Positions 37,314 to 46,572 of a DNA stretch of 64,000 nt are shown piece after piece; the stretch's first letter is position 1; each line of letters opens with the position of its first letter. The stretch is from positions 124,001 through 188,000 of the forward strand of contig NZ_CP109966.1 in assembly GCF_026725475.1 (NCBI RefSeq), read 5' to 3'. Made by a program: the position numbers and the translations under genes. Under the pieces are notes generated by a model. It ran no database searches and was not told the DNA's origin. It worked only from the letters and a program-made list of their open reading frames with translations. The DNA is from Catenovulum adriaticum. GTDB lineage: Bacteria; Pseudomonadota; Gammaproteobacteria; Enterobacterales; Alteromonadaceae.

Positions 37314-37805
37314 ATGAAAATACAGTTAGTTTTTACATTTTTACTATGTTTATCGGGTTGTACTTTACTGCCTATGTCTGCTGCTTGCCTTGATGCAAAA
37401 ATACCGAAAAAATCATTAGAAGATGATCAAGCTTTCCACGTTTTTTACACCAATACTAAAACAGGAGTGGTTACTGAGCGAACCATATTATGTGAGCAAT
37501 TTTACAATGCCCAGTGTAGCGCCAGAGGAAATTACTGGGATTGGCGGCACGCAGCTAAACCCGATAAATACAATCTAACATTGAATGATGGCCGGGCGGT
37601 GTCTTTAAACGCGCCGCTATGCACTGATTTAGTTAACAAAGACAGAACAGGCCTTAATTATACCTATCTCAATTTTAACGAAGTTGATGGTATTTGGCTT
37701 GTTAAAAATGAAGATAAATGGATTTATAAACAATACGACAAAGTAACTAAAACATCTAAACTTGTGTTTGAAGTTCCGGTAACAATAAAAATAGAAAAAC
37801 GATAA
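37314..37805 (+). CDS. Small hypothetical lipoprotein
   Basis: 163 residues from the ATG at 37314, which follows AGGGAATCAC. Lipoprotein signal MKIQLVFTFLLCLSGC (Cys16). The rest is rich in aromatic and charged residues with several cysteines (AACLDAKIPK, TILCEQFYNAQCSARGNYWDWR, NAPLCTDL), suggesting one or two disulfides in the periplasm. No family was recognised. It stands between the kinase and the lyase genes and is separated from the latter by 302 bp, so it may be its own unit. Confidence 0.7.
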   Translation: MKIQLVFTFLLCLSGCTLLPMSAACLDAKIPKKSLEDDQAFHVFYTNTKTGVVTERTILCEQFYNAQCSARGNYWDWRHAAKPDKYNLTLNDGRAVSLNAPLCTDLVNKDRTGLNYTYLNFNEVDGIWLVKNEDKWIYKQYDKVTKTSKLVFEVPVTIKIEKR

Positions 37806-38107
37806 TAATCGTTAGACGTTTAAATCCCTCCTCTGGCTTGTTTATCAAGCCTTAATAACTGGTTATAGCGGGCTGGTGGATTAGTTTTTATTCACATCAA
37901 TGGTAGCGAAAATATACGCTAGCTAAAGCGAAGCGTAAAAATACCTGCTTTAGTCACCTGTTTATATTACGCCGTGATATGAACAATCTTCCTTTTTTAG
38001 CCGTTTTACTTTAAACGTTTTTAATTTCTATTAGTGTATATTAATTTAAAATGATTGGTTATAATGATTTTTTGATTTAATTTGACTTAAAGTAAAAGGT
38101 TTGTTGC
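37806..38107. other. Non-coding region before the lyase operon
   Basis: 302 bp with no gene. It should carry the promoter of the three-gene lyase operon. AAAGG lies 8 nt before the ATG at 38108 and supports that start. No clear operator was seen. Confidence 0.45.
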
Positions 38108-39823
38108 ATGTTATCTTTAAAACAAAATGGGCATACTTGCTTATTTAAACTAAGAAAAATGTTGTTGCCAACATTAATATCAGCGGGTGTGTTAGTGGTT
38201 TCAGCTTGTTCATCGTCTTTGAATGATAAAAGCGAGCAAGTATTTTTAGAAACACGCGCTGAGCTAATTGAAAAACTGTCGGCTCAAGACAATACTTTTT
38301 CAGCACTGCAAGCTCAAATTAACACGGACGACCCTGAAAGCGCTGAGTACTGGCGTTGGCGTATTGATCAATATTTATATGGTCAATACCCTGAGTATCA
38401 GCCAATTTATAATACTTATACTCAAGGCAAAACGTTTCAGCAAATATATGATTTACCACCAGAGCAGTTAGGCCCTAAAAAGCCTCAGCCATTGAATACG
38501 CCTGAATTACCCGATGGCTATTTTACCGAAAATTTACCCGGCAACCCTCACCATGGTTGGCATGATGTGGTAGATGATAAAGTTTATATTAGTTACCAAG
38601 GACAGTTAACCGACCCTTATGTTGCGATATACAATTTAAAATCTCAACAGTGGGATGGGCCAAATAAAGCAGCAGAAAGCACCTTATCAAAAGGCGAGCG
38701 TAAAATCGACAGCCATGGTCGTCCTATTATCGAGCTTGACAGTAAAGGGCATATCCATATTGTTTATGGAGGGCATGGTGGCGAGCGCGAAGATGGTTTA
38801 AATCCGCTCTCTATCGACACACCGCATGCGGGTGGCCGAATGTTACATGTTATGTCGGCAAAACCTTATGATATTAGTGAATTTGTTTATGTAAATGACA
38901 TCACACCTTTTGCTTCGTACACCGCAAGCGAAAAAATGGCGAATGGCGATATTTACTTATTTACCCGAGCGGGCACACACAAGTCGCCTTGGGTATATTA
39001 CAAAATGAAAAGTGGTGAACAAAGGTTTGAACCGCCTGTTGTGATTACCTGGCCAACACCACAAAAAGACAACCCAATTAACGTGGATACTTTTTACATT
39101 ACCCCGTTAAAAATCTCCGACACCGAAATAGCCATCAGTTCATTGTGGCATGAATGTAATTTTAATGAAGTGCACAATAAAGAGAATTACGGCCGTATCA
39201 ACAGCTATTACATGAAGTTAGATACCACAACGGATACTTTTTATAACGCGCAGCAACAAAAATTAACCTTGCCGATTACCTTGGCAACCGCCAATCAAAA
39301 GACTTTAGCTTTTGATTCAACTCAAAGAGAAGAAACCCCATTTGGCACATCCCCTATTATCCGTGAAGACAATGTTCCAGCTGTTGCTTATCAAGCTCGC
39401 ACCAAAAATTATCGTGAATGGCGAATGACTGCATTTGAAAATGGCGAGTGGAAACACAGCCAGCCAATGCCAAATACCGTTAATAGAACACTGTTTGACA
39501 GCTCAAATCGCCAGATAGACAAAATTATGCGTTTAGAGATATTGGCGAATAACCCAAATAAAAATACGGCGTTAGTGATTTACAAAAACGCACAAGGTAA
39601 AAGCGTATTTGCCACGGCACAAAGACAGGACAACACAGTGCAAAATTGGCACGTAACTAAAGCGCATTTATCTTTGGCAAATACCAGACTTTCTATGGAG
39701 CCTATTAAAAATGAATCAGGTGATGTTGTGGCGGCTATCGTCAATATTAAAAAGGGTGCGGCGCAGCGTTTATATTTATGGCACGAAGGTCAGTTCCGCG
39801 CAAATAACCTGTTAGCAAATTAA
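38108..39823 (+). CDS. BNR-propeller ulvan lyase, PL24/PL25 type, lipoprotein
   Basis: 571 residues. Lipoprotein signal VLVVSAC (Cys34) and an N-terminal helical extension to ~residue 130 that the PL25 at 58886 lacks. The beta-propeller domain carries the catalytic set of this clan: His203 (KIDSHGRP), His223 (YGGHGG), Tyr271 (SYTASEKM) and Arg287 (YLFTRAGTHKSPWVYYK). The 20-residue His-His and 16-residue Tyr-Arg spacings fit PL24/PL25 lyases that cleave ulvan between sulfated rhamnose and a uronic acid by beta-elimination. Whether it belongs to PL24, PL25 or a sister family is not decided here. It is the first gene of an operon with two PL28-type genes (44- and 12-bp gaps). Confidence 0.8.
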   Translation: MLSLKQNGHTCLFKLRKMLLPTLISAGVLVVSACSSSLNDKSEQVFLETRAELIEKLSAQDNTFSALQAQINTDDPESAEYWRWRIDQYLYGQYPEYQPIYNTYTQGKTFQQIYDLPPEQLGPKKPQPLNTPELPDGYFTENLPGNPHHGWHDVVDDKVYISYQGQLTDPYVAIYNLKSQQWDGPNKAAESTLSKGERKIDSHGRPIIELDSKGHIHIVYGGHGGEREDGLNPLSIDTPHAGGRMLHVMSAKPYDISEFVYVNDITPFASYTASEKMANGDIYLFTRAGTHKSPWVYYKMKSGEQRFEPPVVITWPTPQKDNPINVDTFYITPLKISDTEIAISSLWHECNFNEVHNKENYGRINSYYMKLDTTTDTFYNAQQQKLTLPITLATANQKTLAFDSTQREETPFGTSPIIREDNVPAVAYQARTKNYREWRMTAFENGEWKHSQPMPNTVNRTLFDSSNRQIDKIMRLEILANNPNKNTALVIYKNAQGKSVFATAQRQDNTVQNWHVTKAHLSLANTRLSMEPIKNESGDVVAAIVNIKKGAAQRLYLWHEGQFRANNLLAN

Positions 39824-39867
39824 ATCGGTAATTACAAAAAACATAGCTTTAAAACTAACACAATCCT

Positions 39868-41724
39868 ATGGGCACTCGGTATATGTATAAAACAATTTTT
39901 ACAGTTTCGGTTTTGACGTTAGCGCTTGCAGCGTGTGGCGGAAATGGCAGTAACAAACAGGATGAGGAAACACAACTAAATAACCAACAAGGTAGTTTGA
40001 GTATTTCAGGTGAAGCCAAATATGGAGCCACGTTAAATGCTATTGTAAGCGATCCGGACGGCTTATCAAATTCCGAAAATATTAAATATCAATGGAAACG
40101 TGATTCAATTAATATCGCGGGTGCCAATAGCAAAAGCTATCAGATTCAAAAAGAAGATATAAATACACTTGTTAGTGTCTCAGTGAATTATGTAGATGAT
40201 AAAGGATTTAACGCCAGCTTAAATACAGTGCAAACCACAAAAGTGCTGCTAGTTAATCTACCGGGCTTAGTAACTCTGCAAGGTAGTGCAAAACAAGGGC
40301 AGATGCTTGAAGCAAATTTGTCAGACGACAATAATGGGCTTGATGAGTCTAGCGTGAGCCTTGTTTGGTATGCAGATAGTAAAATCATTCCTAATAAAGA
40401 CAGTAAAATAATCAAGCTTGAGCGGGATCAGGTCGGTAAAAAAGTATCGGTTGAAGTCAGCTATGTGGATGGCCATGGTTATTATGAAACGCTTGTCTCA
40501 GACGAGACAGCAGCGGTTGAAAAAATCGATAATTCTCAGGGTGTTTTATCGGTTACCGATGATGCAGGAAATAACCCAAGCTGGAAAGTGGGCACTAGTT
40601 TACAAGCCAATATTAGCGATTTAAATCAGGTTTTGGCTGAGGTGGATTATTATTGGTACCGGAATGATGACTTGATTTTTGAGAATAATCAAAGCACTTA
40701 TACTATTTTGGCAGCCGATATCGATAAAAAAATCTCAGTTAAAGCTGAGTATGTTGATGCGGATGGTTATTCCGAGAGCGTATTCTATCAGAGCAGCCAA
40801 AACGTTAGCTCTGACCCTTCAGAGCCCAATCCTCAAAACTATCCAGTTGGCGATAAGCTAATTGGTAATAACCCTATAGATAGAGTCGAGGCGATATCCG
40901 AAGAGTCTTTTGAACATGGTGGTTGGAATGCAGGCACAATAAACGGAAACTATAACCCAGGGCATGACGCAAGCATACCTAAACAGTTCCGCTTTACACA
41001 ATTTCAAAACCCAGACTCGTTTAAAGCCGAAACCAATGTTACCCGCTTGGGTGATTATTCGGCAAAACTATATTGGCAACACGGCGATCCGGGTAAATGG
41101 AATGATGATCCAAATAAAATAGATAATGTAGATCGCAAAGCAATGTTACATGGCCGCAATGCTAAAACAATTACGTCGACTTTTTGGCATGGTTTTAGTG
41201 TGTATTTCCCTAGTGATGAAATCCAACTTAAAGATGGCGAAAATCCTTTGTTTTTCCAATTACATGGCGCACCTGATTCCGGCGAACCAGGACGCCAACC
41301 GCCACTGGCATTGACCATGCAAACGGACGGGTTTTATGTTGGTTATGGCTGGGATTCGAGAAAATTCAACACATCGACTAGTGGTGAAGGCCGTGATAAA
41401 TTTCAAATACCGGTAAACCTTGCAGAATATCAAGATCGTTGGGTTGATTTTGTCATTCAAGTTCGTGCTAACCCATTTGAAGAAAAAGGGTTTATCAAAA
41501 TTTGGATTGATGGAAAACAAATGGCCGATCGCACCAATATCCAAATTGGTTACAATGACGACAAAGGGTTATATCCCTCTTGGGGCTGGTATTTTACAGG
41601 TACTATTAACGTTAACCGTGACACTGATGGGACTATGTATTTAGATGAAATTCGTCATGTTGAAGCGGATGATGCAAGTTATTACGATGTTGCGCCAGGT
41701 TATTTTTCACTCATAAAGGAATAA
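39868..41724 (+). CDS. Lipoprotein with three Ig-like repeats and a PL28-type lyase domain
   Basis: 618 residues. Lipoprotein signal ALAACGG (Cys23). Residues ~42-123, ~134-218 and ~224-310 are three diverged copies of one Ig-like repeat (G.L...D.DGL......Y.W.R....I......Y.I...D....VSV.V.YVD..GY). From ~335 to the end a jelly-roll domain matches the next gene: SFEHGGWNAG, KIDNVDRKAMLHGR, FSVYFPSD, LFFQLHGAPD, DRWVDFVIQVRAN, KIWIDGK and GYNDDKGLYPSWGWYF. This resembles PL28 ulvan lyases and the broader Polysacc_lyase fold. The repeats may project the enzyme from the membrane. The start is either 39868 or the ATG at 39883; neither has a strong ribosome site. Confidence 0.78.
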   Translation: MGTRYMYKTIFTVSVLTLALAACGGNGSNKQDEETQLNNQQGSLSISGEAKYGATLNAIVSDPDGLSNSENIKYQWKRDSINIAGANSKSYQIQKEDINTLVSVSVNYVDDKGFNASLNTVQTTKVLLVNLPGLVTLQGSAKQGQMLEANLSDDNNGLDESSVSLVWYADSKIIPNKDSKIIKLERDQVGKKVSVEVSYVDGHGYYETLVSDETAAVEKIDNSQGVLSVTDDAGNNPSWKVGTSLQANISDLNQVLAEVDYYWYRNDDLIFENNQSTYTILAADIDKKISVKAEYVDADGYSESVFYQSSQNVSSDPSEPNPQNYPVGDKLIGNNPIDRVEAISEESFEHGGWNAGTINGNYNPGHDASIPKQFRFTQFQNPDSFKAETNVTRLGDYSAKLYWQHGDPGKWNDDPNKIDNVDRKAMLHGRNAKTITSTFWHGFSVYFPSDEIQLKDGENPLFFQLHGAPDSGEPGRQPPLALTMQTDGFYVGYGWDSRKFNTSTSGEGRDKFQIPVNLAEYQDRWVDFVIQVRANPFEEKGFIKIWIDGKQMADRTNIQIGYNDDKGLYPSWGWYFTGTINVNRDTDGTMYLDEIRHVEADDASYYDVAPGYFSLIKE

Positions 41725-41736
41725 AAAGGAATAAAT

Positions 41737-42660
41737 ATGCAAAGTATGTTATCAGCGCAATTTGCAAATAGACTTTATGCCATTTTAGCATTGCTTATTA
41801 TGAGCAGCTCGGCTTTTGCAAACAGTGACTATAAAGTGAACGAATCTTTTGAAGCGGGTGGTTGGAACGCCGCAAGCCCGAGAGGGTTTACCCCCGGATT
41901 GAAAAAAGATTTAGCAAAAAACTTTATGTTTAATCAGCTACAAGCTGATCACGCATTTGAGTTAGAAGATAAGATTGTGCGTAGTGGTAAATATGCAGCC
42001 AAACTGGTTTGGAAGCACCAAAATCCAGCCGCTTATAACGGTGACAAACAGAAAATAGATAATGTGGATCGTAAAGCCATGTTCCACGGCTTTAAAACCG
42101 ATACCGTAATGGGAGCAGAAGCTTGGTTTGGGTTTAGTTTTTATTTTCCAAGTGACGGCACGCAAAATGAACTTAACGACTGGTTATTTTTTCAAATACA
42201 TGGCAGTGCCGATAAACGTTTAAAAGAACATTCACGTAATCCACCATTTAGTATTACCCTAACCGAAAATGGCTTGCGTGGTAGCTGGAAATGGGACCCA
42301 GATGAAAACAGCGTTACGCGAACAGGAAAAGGCACCCAAAAATATACTATCCCAGGTGCTAAAAGCACTTATTTAGATCGATGGGTTGATTTTGTCCTAC
42401 ATGTGAAAGTGGATTACTCCAATGCAAAAACTGGTTTAATAGAGCTTTGGGTCGATGGCAAAAAAGTATTAAACAAACATAATATTCAGTTTGGGTACAA
42501 TGATGACAAAGGCATATATCCTTCATGGGGTATGTATTTTAACGGCGATTTGAGTGTCATGAAAAATGATCATTATTTATATCTTGATGCCATTAAAATG
42601 GCTGACTTCCCTAATGCTAATTATGATGATGTTGCACCGGGTGTAAATAAGCTGAATTAG
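41737..42660 (+). CDS. PL28-type ulvan lyase, secreted
   Basis: 307 residues with signal peptide LYAILALLIMSSSAFA. A single jelly-roll lyase domain homologous to the C-terminal half of the preceding protein: SFEAGGWNAASP, KIDNVDRKAMFHGF, FGFSFYFPSDG, WLFFQIHGSAD, DRWVDFVLHVKV and IQFGYNDDKGIYPSWGMYFNGDLSV. It appears soluble while its paralogue is anchored, so the pair may split work between medium and cell surface. The 12-bp gap behind the previous gene and an AAGGA ribosome site show a shared transcript. Lyase specificity (ulvan rather than glucuronan) is inferred from context. Confidence 0.8.
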   Translation: MQSMLSAQFANRLYAILALLIMSSSAFANSDYKVNESFEAGGWNAASPRGFTPGLKKDLAKNFMFNQLQADHAFELEDKIVRSGKYAAKLVWKHQNPAAYNGDKQKIDNVDRKAMFHGFKTDTVMGAEAWFGFSFYFPSDGTQNELNDWLFFQIHGSADKRLKEHSRNPPFSITLTENGLRGSWKWDPDENSVTRTGKGTQKYTIPGAKSTYLDRWVDFVLHVKVDYSNAKTGLIELWVDGKKVLNKHNIQFGYNDDKGIYPSWGMYFNGDLSVMKNDHYLYLDAIKMADFPNANYDDVAPGVNKLN

Positions 42661-42681
42661 CGATAATAACTTGCTGCTCGA

Positions 42682-42712
42682 CTTATCGCAGGTGTTAATA
42701 TTTGCGATAAGT
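42682..42712 (+). terminator. Hairpin after the lyase operon
   Basis: A stem of ACTTATCGCA with TGCGATAAGT (42681-42690 and 42703-42712) and a 12-nt loop, 20 bp after the last lyase stop. There is no T-run, so it could be a weak terminator or an mRNA-stabilising end. Confidence 0.5.
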
Positions 42713-42806
42713 TGTAGCTGATATCTGATTTTATAATTTTAACGAATAGGTGTTTATTTCATCTGGCAGGCCGTTATGAGCGAATAGCGGAACTTATTTA
42801 GCTTTT

Positions 42807-42842
42807 AGCAGACAGCCAGCTTTCAGCAGACAGCCAGCTTTC
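42807..42842 (+). repeat. 18-bp tandem duplication
   Basis: The unit AGCAGACAGCCAGCTTTC occurs twice in direct tandem, followed by AGCC as the start of a third. It lies just past the 3' end of the integrase pseudogene and probably arose by slippage. Confidence 0.85.
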
Positions 42843-43728
42843 AGCCCAAAAATTGACACAAATTCGATTTTAAAATATTGATCAATTCAGTACGCTAGAT
42901 CAAACGGGCTGCGCGCGTAGCCAAATTTAGAACCGATAACATGCGTATAAATTTCCGTTGTTTTTACATCATTGTGCCCAAGCAGTTCTTGAACCGTCCT
43001 AATGTCAGCGCCAGAACGCAGTAGCTCAGTTGCAAAGCTATGTCTAAAAGTATGTGCCGTCACTCGTTTATGTATGGCTGATTATTTGACTGCTAGCCTG
43101 AGTTGTTTTCGAAAAGCAGTTTCGTGAATATGATGGCGACAAATGTAGCCATCTTGTGGATGCGCACAGCGAATACTAGATGGGAAGATATATTGCCAAG
43201 CAGTATCTTTGGCCGCAGATTTGTATTTTTTGATCAAACTGATAGGCATTGAAGCAAGACCAAAACCATCTTCTATATCTTGTTGATGCAATTGCTTAGC
43301 TTTTTCAATTTGAGTCTGTAAAAAGACAATTAAATTTTCGGGCAACAATGTACAGCGATCCTTATTCCCTTTACCACGGAAGACAAAAATACTTTTGTTA
43401 TGAAAATCAATGTCTTTAATCCTTAATCTGAGTACCTCACTTATTCTTAAACCGGCACCAAATAACAAACTGGCTATAATTCGATACTTACCCGACAGAT
43501 TAGAAATAATTAACATAGCTTCTTGGGTACTTAATACCGTAGGGATGGTTTTTTGTCTTTTGGTAAAAGAATATGCAAGATCATTAATTTCTCTTTTAAT
43601 CACATACCTATACATAAATATGATTGCACAAAGTGCTTGATTTTGAGTAGCTGCACTGGTAATACACCCTAAAAATAACTGACGTCAAAAGTAGAATTTT
43701 CTCGTAACATAAACGCAGGAGATTCTGC

Positions 43729-43995
43729 ATGAAAACATCAAAATTTAGCGACAGCCAAATCCTGGCAATTTTAAAACAAGCGGAAGCCGGTGCGCCGGTT
43801 CCGGAGCTATGCCGCGAGCATGGCATGAGTTCGGCTACCTTTTATAAATGGCGCGCCAAGTTTGGCGGCATGGATGCGTCCATGATGGCCCGATTAAAAG
43901 AGCTGGAAACCGAAAATGCACGGCTTAAAAAGATGTATGCCGAGGAGCGACTAAAGGCTGAAATCCTCAAAGAGGCCATCGAAAAAAAGTGGTAA
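43729..43995 (+). CDS. IS3-family transposase OrfA
   Basis: 88 residues: a helix-turn-helix (SDSQILAILKQAEAGAPVPELCREHGMSSATFYKWR) followed by a leucine-zipper-like helix (MARLKELETENARLKKMYAEERLKAEILKEAI). Near its end the run GAAAAAAAG (43981-43989) is a -1 slippage signal, producing the OrfAB fusion transposase as in other IS3 elements. Confidence 0.93.
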   Translation: MKTSKFSDSQILAILKQAEAGAPVPELCREHGMSSATFYKWRAKFGGMDASMMARLKELETENARLKKMYAEERLKAEILKEAIEKKW

Positions 43996-44840
43996 AGCCG
44001 TCGCGCCGACGGGAGTTGGCGCAAAAGGCGGTGCAAAACCATTCCATTGCCATCAAGTTAGCGTGTTCCTTGTTTGGGATTAGCGAAACCTGTTATCGCT
44101 ATCAGGCCAAACTGAGTGACGAGAACGCGCTAGTTGCTGACTGGCTGCTTTGGCTAACGACAACTCACCGCAGTTGGGGCTTTGGTATGTGTTTTTACTT
44201 TTTACGTAATGTGAAACGTTTTGGCTGGAACCATAAGCGGGTGTTGAGGATTTATCGGGAGCTGGAGCTTAATCTGCGCATAAAGCCTAAGAAGCGCTTA
44301 AAACGGGATAAACCTGAAGCACTTGCTGTGCCTGAGTCGATAAACCAGTGTTGGTCTATGGATTTTATGCATGACCAGCTTGTTGATGGCCGCAGCTTCA
44401 GGCTACTCAATATCATTGACGATTTTAATCGTGAGGGTCTGGCGATTGAAGTAGACTTCTCGCTGCCAGCTGAACGTGTTGTCCGCACTCTCAATCAAGT
44501 TATTGAATGGCGTGGAAAGCCCAGGCAAATCCGCAGTGACAATGGCCCGGAATATATCAGTGCGTTATTGGCTGAGTGGGCTGAAAAACATGATGTTGAA
44601 CTAAAATTTATCCAACCAGGCAACCCACAGCAAAATGCTTATGTGGAGCGGTATAACCGCACCGTTCGCTACGAATGGCTGAACCAGTATTTATTCAGCA
44701 GTATTGCCGAAGTGCAAGATCATGCGACAGAATGGCTATGGTTTTACAACAATGAACGACCAAACAAGGCAATTGGTGGCATACCACCGAAATACAAACA
44801 GGCTTTAATAACGCAACCTTCTACTTTTAGCGTCAATTAA
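43989..44840 (+). CDS. IS3-family transposase OrfB (DDE integrase core)
   Basis: 283 residues, overlapping orfA by 7 bp in the -1 frame. DDE residues lie in CWSMDFMHDQL, IRSDNGPEYIS and NAYVERYNRTVR; the end WLWFYNNERPNKAIGG is typical. It is normally made as an OrfAB frameshift fusion through the A7 slippery run. Intact, so the element may still be mobile. Confidence 0.93.
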   Translation: MVKPSRRRELAQKAVQNHSIAIKLACSLFGISETCYRYQAKLSDENALVADWLLWLTTTHRSWGFGMCFYFLRNVKRFGWNHKRVLRIYRELELNLRIKPKKRLKRDKPEALAVPESINQCWSMDFMHDQLVDGRSFRLLNIIDDFNREGLAIEVDFSLPAERVVRTLNQVIEWRGKPRQIRSDNGPEYISALLAEWAEKHDVELKFIQPGNPQQNAYVERYNRTVRYEWLNQYLFSSIAEVQDHATEWLWFYNNERPNKAIGGIPPKYKQALITQPSTFSVN

Positions 44841-45172
44841 AAATGGGTGTATTACCCACTGACTTGCCGATTAACAGCAAGATGATTTAAAAAACGCTCG
44901 ATTTCTGCATTTCCCATATCCTGTGGATGTTTATAGTCGTTAAAGCGAATAAAAGTACGAACCCAATGCAAATAAGCAACTCGACTGTAACCAAAGACAA
45001 GCAGACCCTGACTTTGCCCCAGCATGGGACTAGAGATCCAGTATACCAAAGCTTGGTTATTATTTAGTCAGTTTTATGGCGATTGAATGAACTTATACAA
45101 CAAGGCTACTCTTTTGCTTGTTTTGAATTAATATAGGGTTTTATTCTTTATTTTAAAATCTACAAATTTTTT

Positions 45173-46539
45173 ATGCTGACTAGACGCAATTTAATTTTAG
45201 GTGCAGGTTAGCTGGCTTTTTTAGGATTGTCCAAAAGTGTTTTTGGTAAAATCTCGCAAAATAGTTTGACTGATAAAGTGTTTGCTTACGGTGCACTAAA
45301 CAAAGATCCGCATCGTTTGTTAGATTTGCCATATGGTTTTAGCTATCAGATTATCTCCCTGCTTGATGAAAAAATGACAGATGGCTTACCGTACCAGATA
45401 AAGCCGACGGTATGGGCTGTATCCCGCTGGATGAAGAGCGCGTGGCACTGATACGTAACCATGAATTGAAACCGAGTGATTTAGCTAACGCAGAAACGAG
45501 TATTAAACATCATAAAACGGCGCATGCTTACGATACGAATAAAGAGAGCATTGCACTACCGGGTGGCACCAGCAATATTATTTATAATGTGAAAACGAGA
45601 CAGAAAGAACAAGAATTTTTGTCATTAGTGGGTACGATCCGAAATTGCTCCGGTGGTGTCACCCCATGGGGCACTTGGCTAACCTGTGAAGAATCTGTAC
45701 TTGATCAAAATTCAGGTGTGGGCAAGTCTCATGGTTTTGTCTTTGAGGTACCCGCCAATGTAATGGGCTTGATTAAAGCAACGCCATTGCCAGAATTAGG
45801 CCGCTTTAGTCACGAAGCGGCTGTGGTTGACCCTAACACAGGTATTGTTTATTCAACCGAGGATAGAGGCGATAGATTATTTTATCGCTTTACCCCAAAA
45901 GAATATGGTCATTTGCACATAGGTGGTCAATTACAGGCCATGGTGATAAAAAACAGGGCGCAGTTTGATACACGCAATTGGCAATCGAATAATATGCCCA
46001 TTCAACAATGGTTTGAAACCAAGTGGATCAATATTAACGCTCCTTTGAGCCCGAATGATGATTTACCCAAGCAAAGTTATCAAAAAGGCGCGGCGCTTTT
46101 TGCGCGTGGTGAAGGGATTCATTGGGGCGATAACGAATTGTATTTTTGCTATACAAATGGTGGTGGCAAACAACTTGGGCAAATTATGCGGTATCAACCA
46201 TCTGTCAACGAGGGGCAAGCGACCGAAAGCAAACAGCCCGCGCGAATACAGTTATTTATGGAGAGCCATCAGGCCGATTTTTATAACTTTGGTGATAACT
46301 TAACCGTAGCGCTGAATGGACACCTAATCGTATGTGAAGAACAATATACAGACGAGGTGAACAATCACCTACGCGGCGTTACACCAGAAGGGCGAGTTTA
46401 TGATTTTGCCCGCTTAACTGCAAGGACCGAGCTCGCGGGGGCTTATTTTTCACCAGATGGCCAAACCCTGTTTTTGAATGTCTATGCGCCAGCTAAAACC
46501 TTAGCCATTACCGGTCCTTGGGCTAGCTTTTTAGAATAG
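45173..46539 (+). pseudogene. PhoX-like (DUF839) phosphatase with stop and frameshift
   Basis: The N-terminus MLTRRNLILGAG has a twin-arginine signal motif, but codon 13 is TAG (45209-45211). The same frame continues LAFLGLSKSVFGK...FAYGALNKDPHRLLDLPYGFSYQIISLLDEKMTDGL. Near 45387 the reading shifts frame into VPDKADGMGCIPLDEERVALIRNHEL and runs to 46539 with GVTPWGTWLTCEES, GRFSHEAAV, TEDRGDRLFYRF, GEGIHWGDNELYFCYTNGG and TVALNGHLIVCEEQ, the PhoX/DUF839 blocks. PhoX enzymes are exported calcium/iron alkaline phosphatases. Two lesions near the start make it non-functional unless the distal part is made as an unexported protein. It begins 124 bp from the integrase 5' end, where an attI site would be expected. 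Confidence 0.82.
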
Positions 46540-46572
46540 AAGCCAGCCTAAGACCTTAACTAGATAAGTTTT

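Larger units (their letters stand above)
43658..44856 (+). mobile_element. Complete IS3-family (IS407-group-like) insertion sequence
   Basis: A 1199-bp element with 12-bp terminal inverted repeats GGTAATACACCC (43658) and GGGTGTATTACC (44845-44856). It is flanked by the 4-bp target duplication CACT (43654-43657 and 44857-44860), the duplication size usual for the IS407 group. It contains orfA and orfB in -1 register and splits the integrase gene; removing it plus one CACT restores the integrase frame. The perfect ends and intact frames indicate recent insertion. Confidence 0.93.
42887..45049 (-). pseudogene. Integron-type tyrosine recombinase (IntI-like), interrupted by IS and stop codon
   Basis: Joined reading right to left: YLHWVRTFIRFNDYKHPQD...EIERFLNHLAVNRQVS | IS | ATQNQALCAIIFMYRYVIKREIN..., then GAGLRISEVLRLRIKDIDF, GKGNKDRCTLLPENL, WQYIFPSSIRCAHPQDG and RRHHIHE-like CRHHIHETAFRKQLRLAVK. 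A TAA stop at 43082-43084 follows, and the same frame continues SAIHKRVTAHTFRHSFATELL, TVQELLGHNDVKTTEIYTH to 42887. The extra segment around WQYIFPSS...RHH is typical of integron integrases. All catalytic residues (Arg, HxxR, His, Tyr) can be found, but the nonsense codon and the IS inactivate it. The first ~15 residues also look damaged. Confidence 0.85.

Noticed and set aside
42807..42842. Possible start of a CRISPR array
   Set aside because: Two directly adjacent units without spacers; a simple tandem duplication.
42887..43615. Phage integrase with attachment site
   Set aside because: The segment around WQYIFPSS and HHIHET and the neighbouring attC point to an integron integrase; no phage genes are nearby.
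45050..45172. attI site of the integron
   Set aside because: It should lie here by position, but no convincing core next to the integrase start was recognised, so it is not listed.
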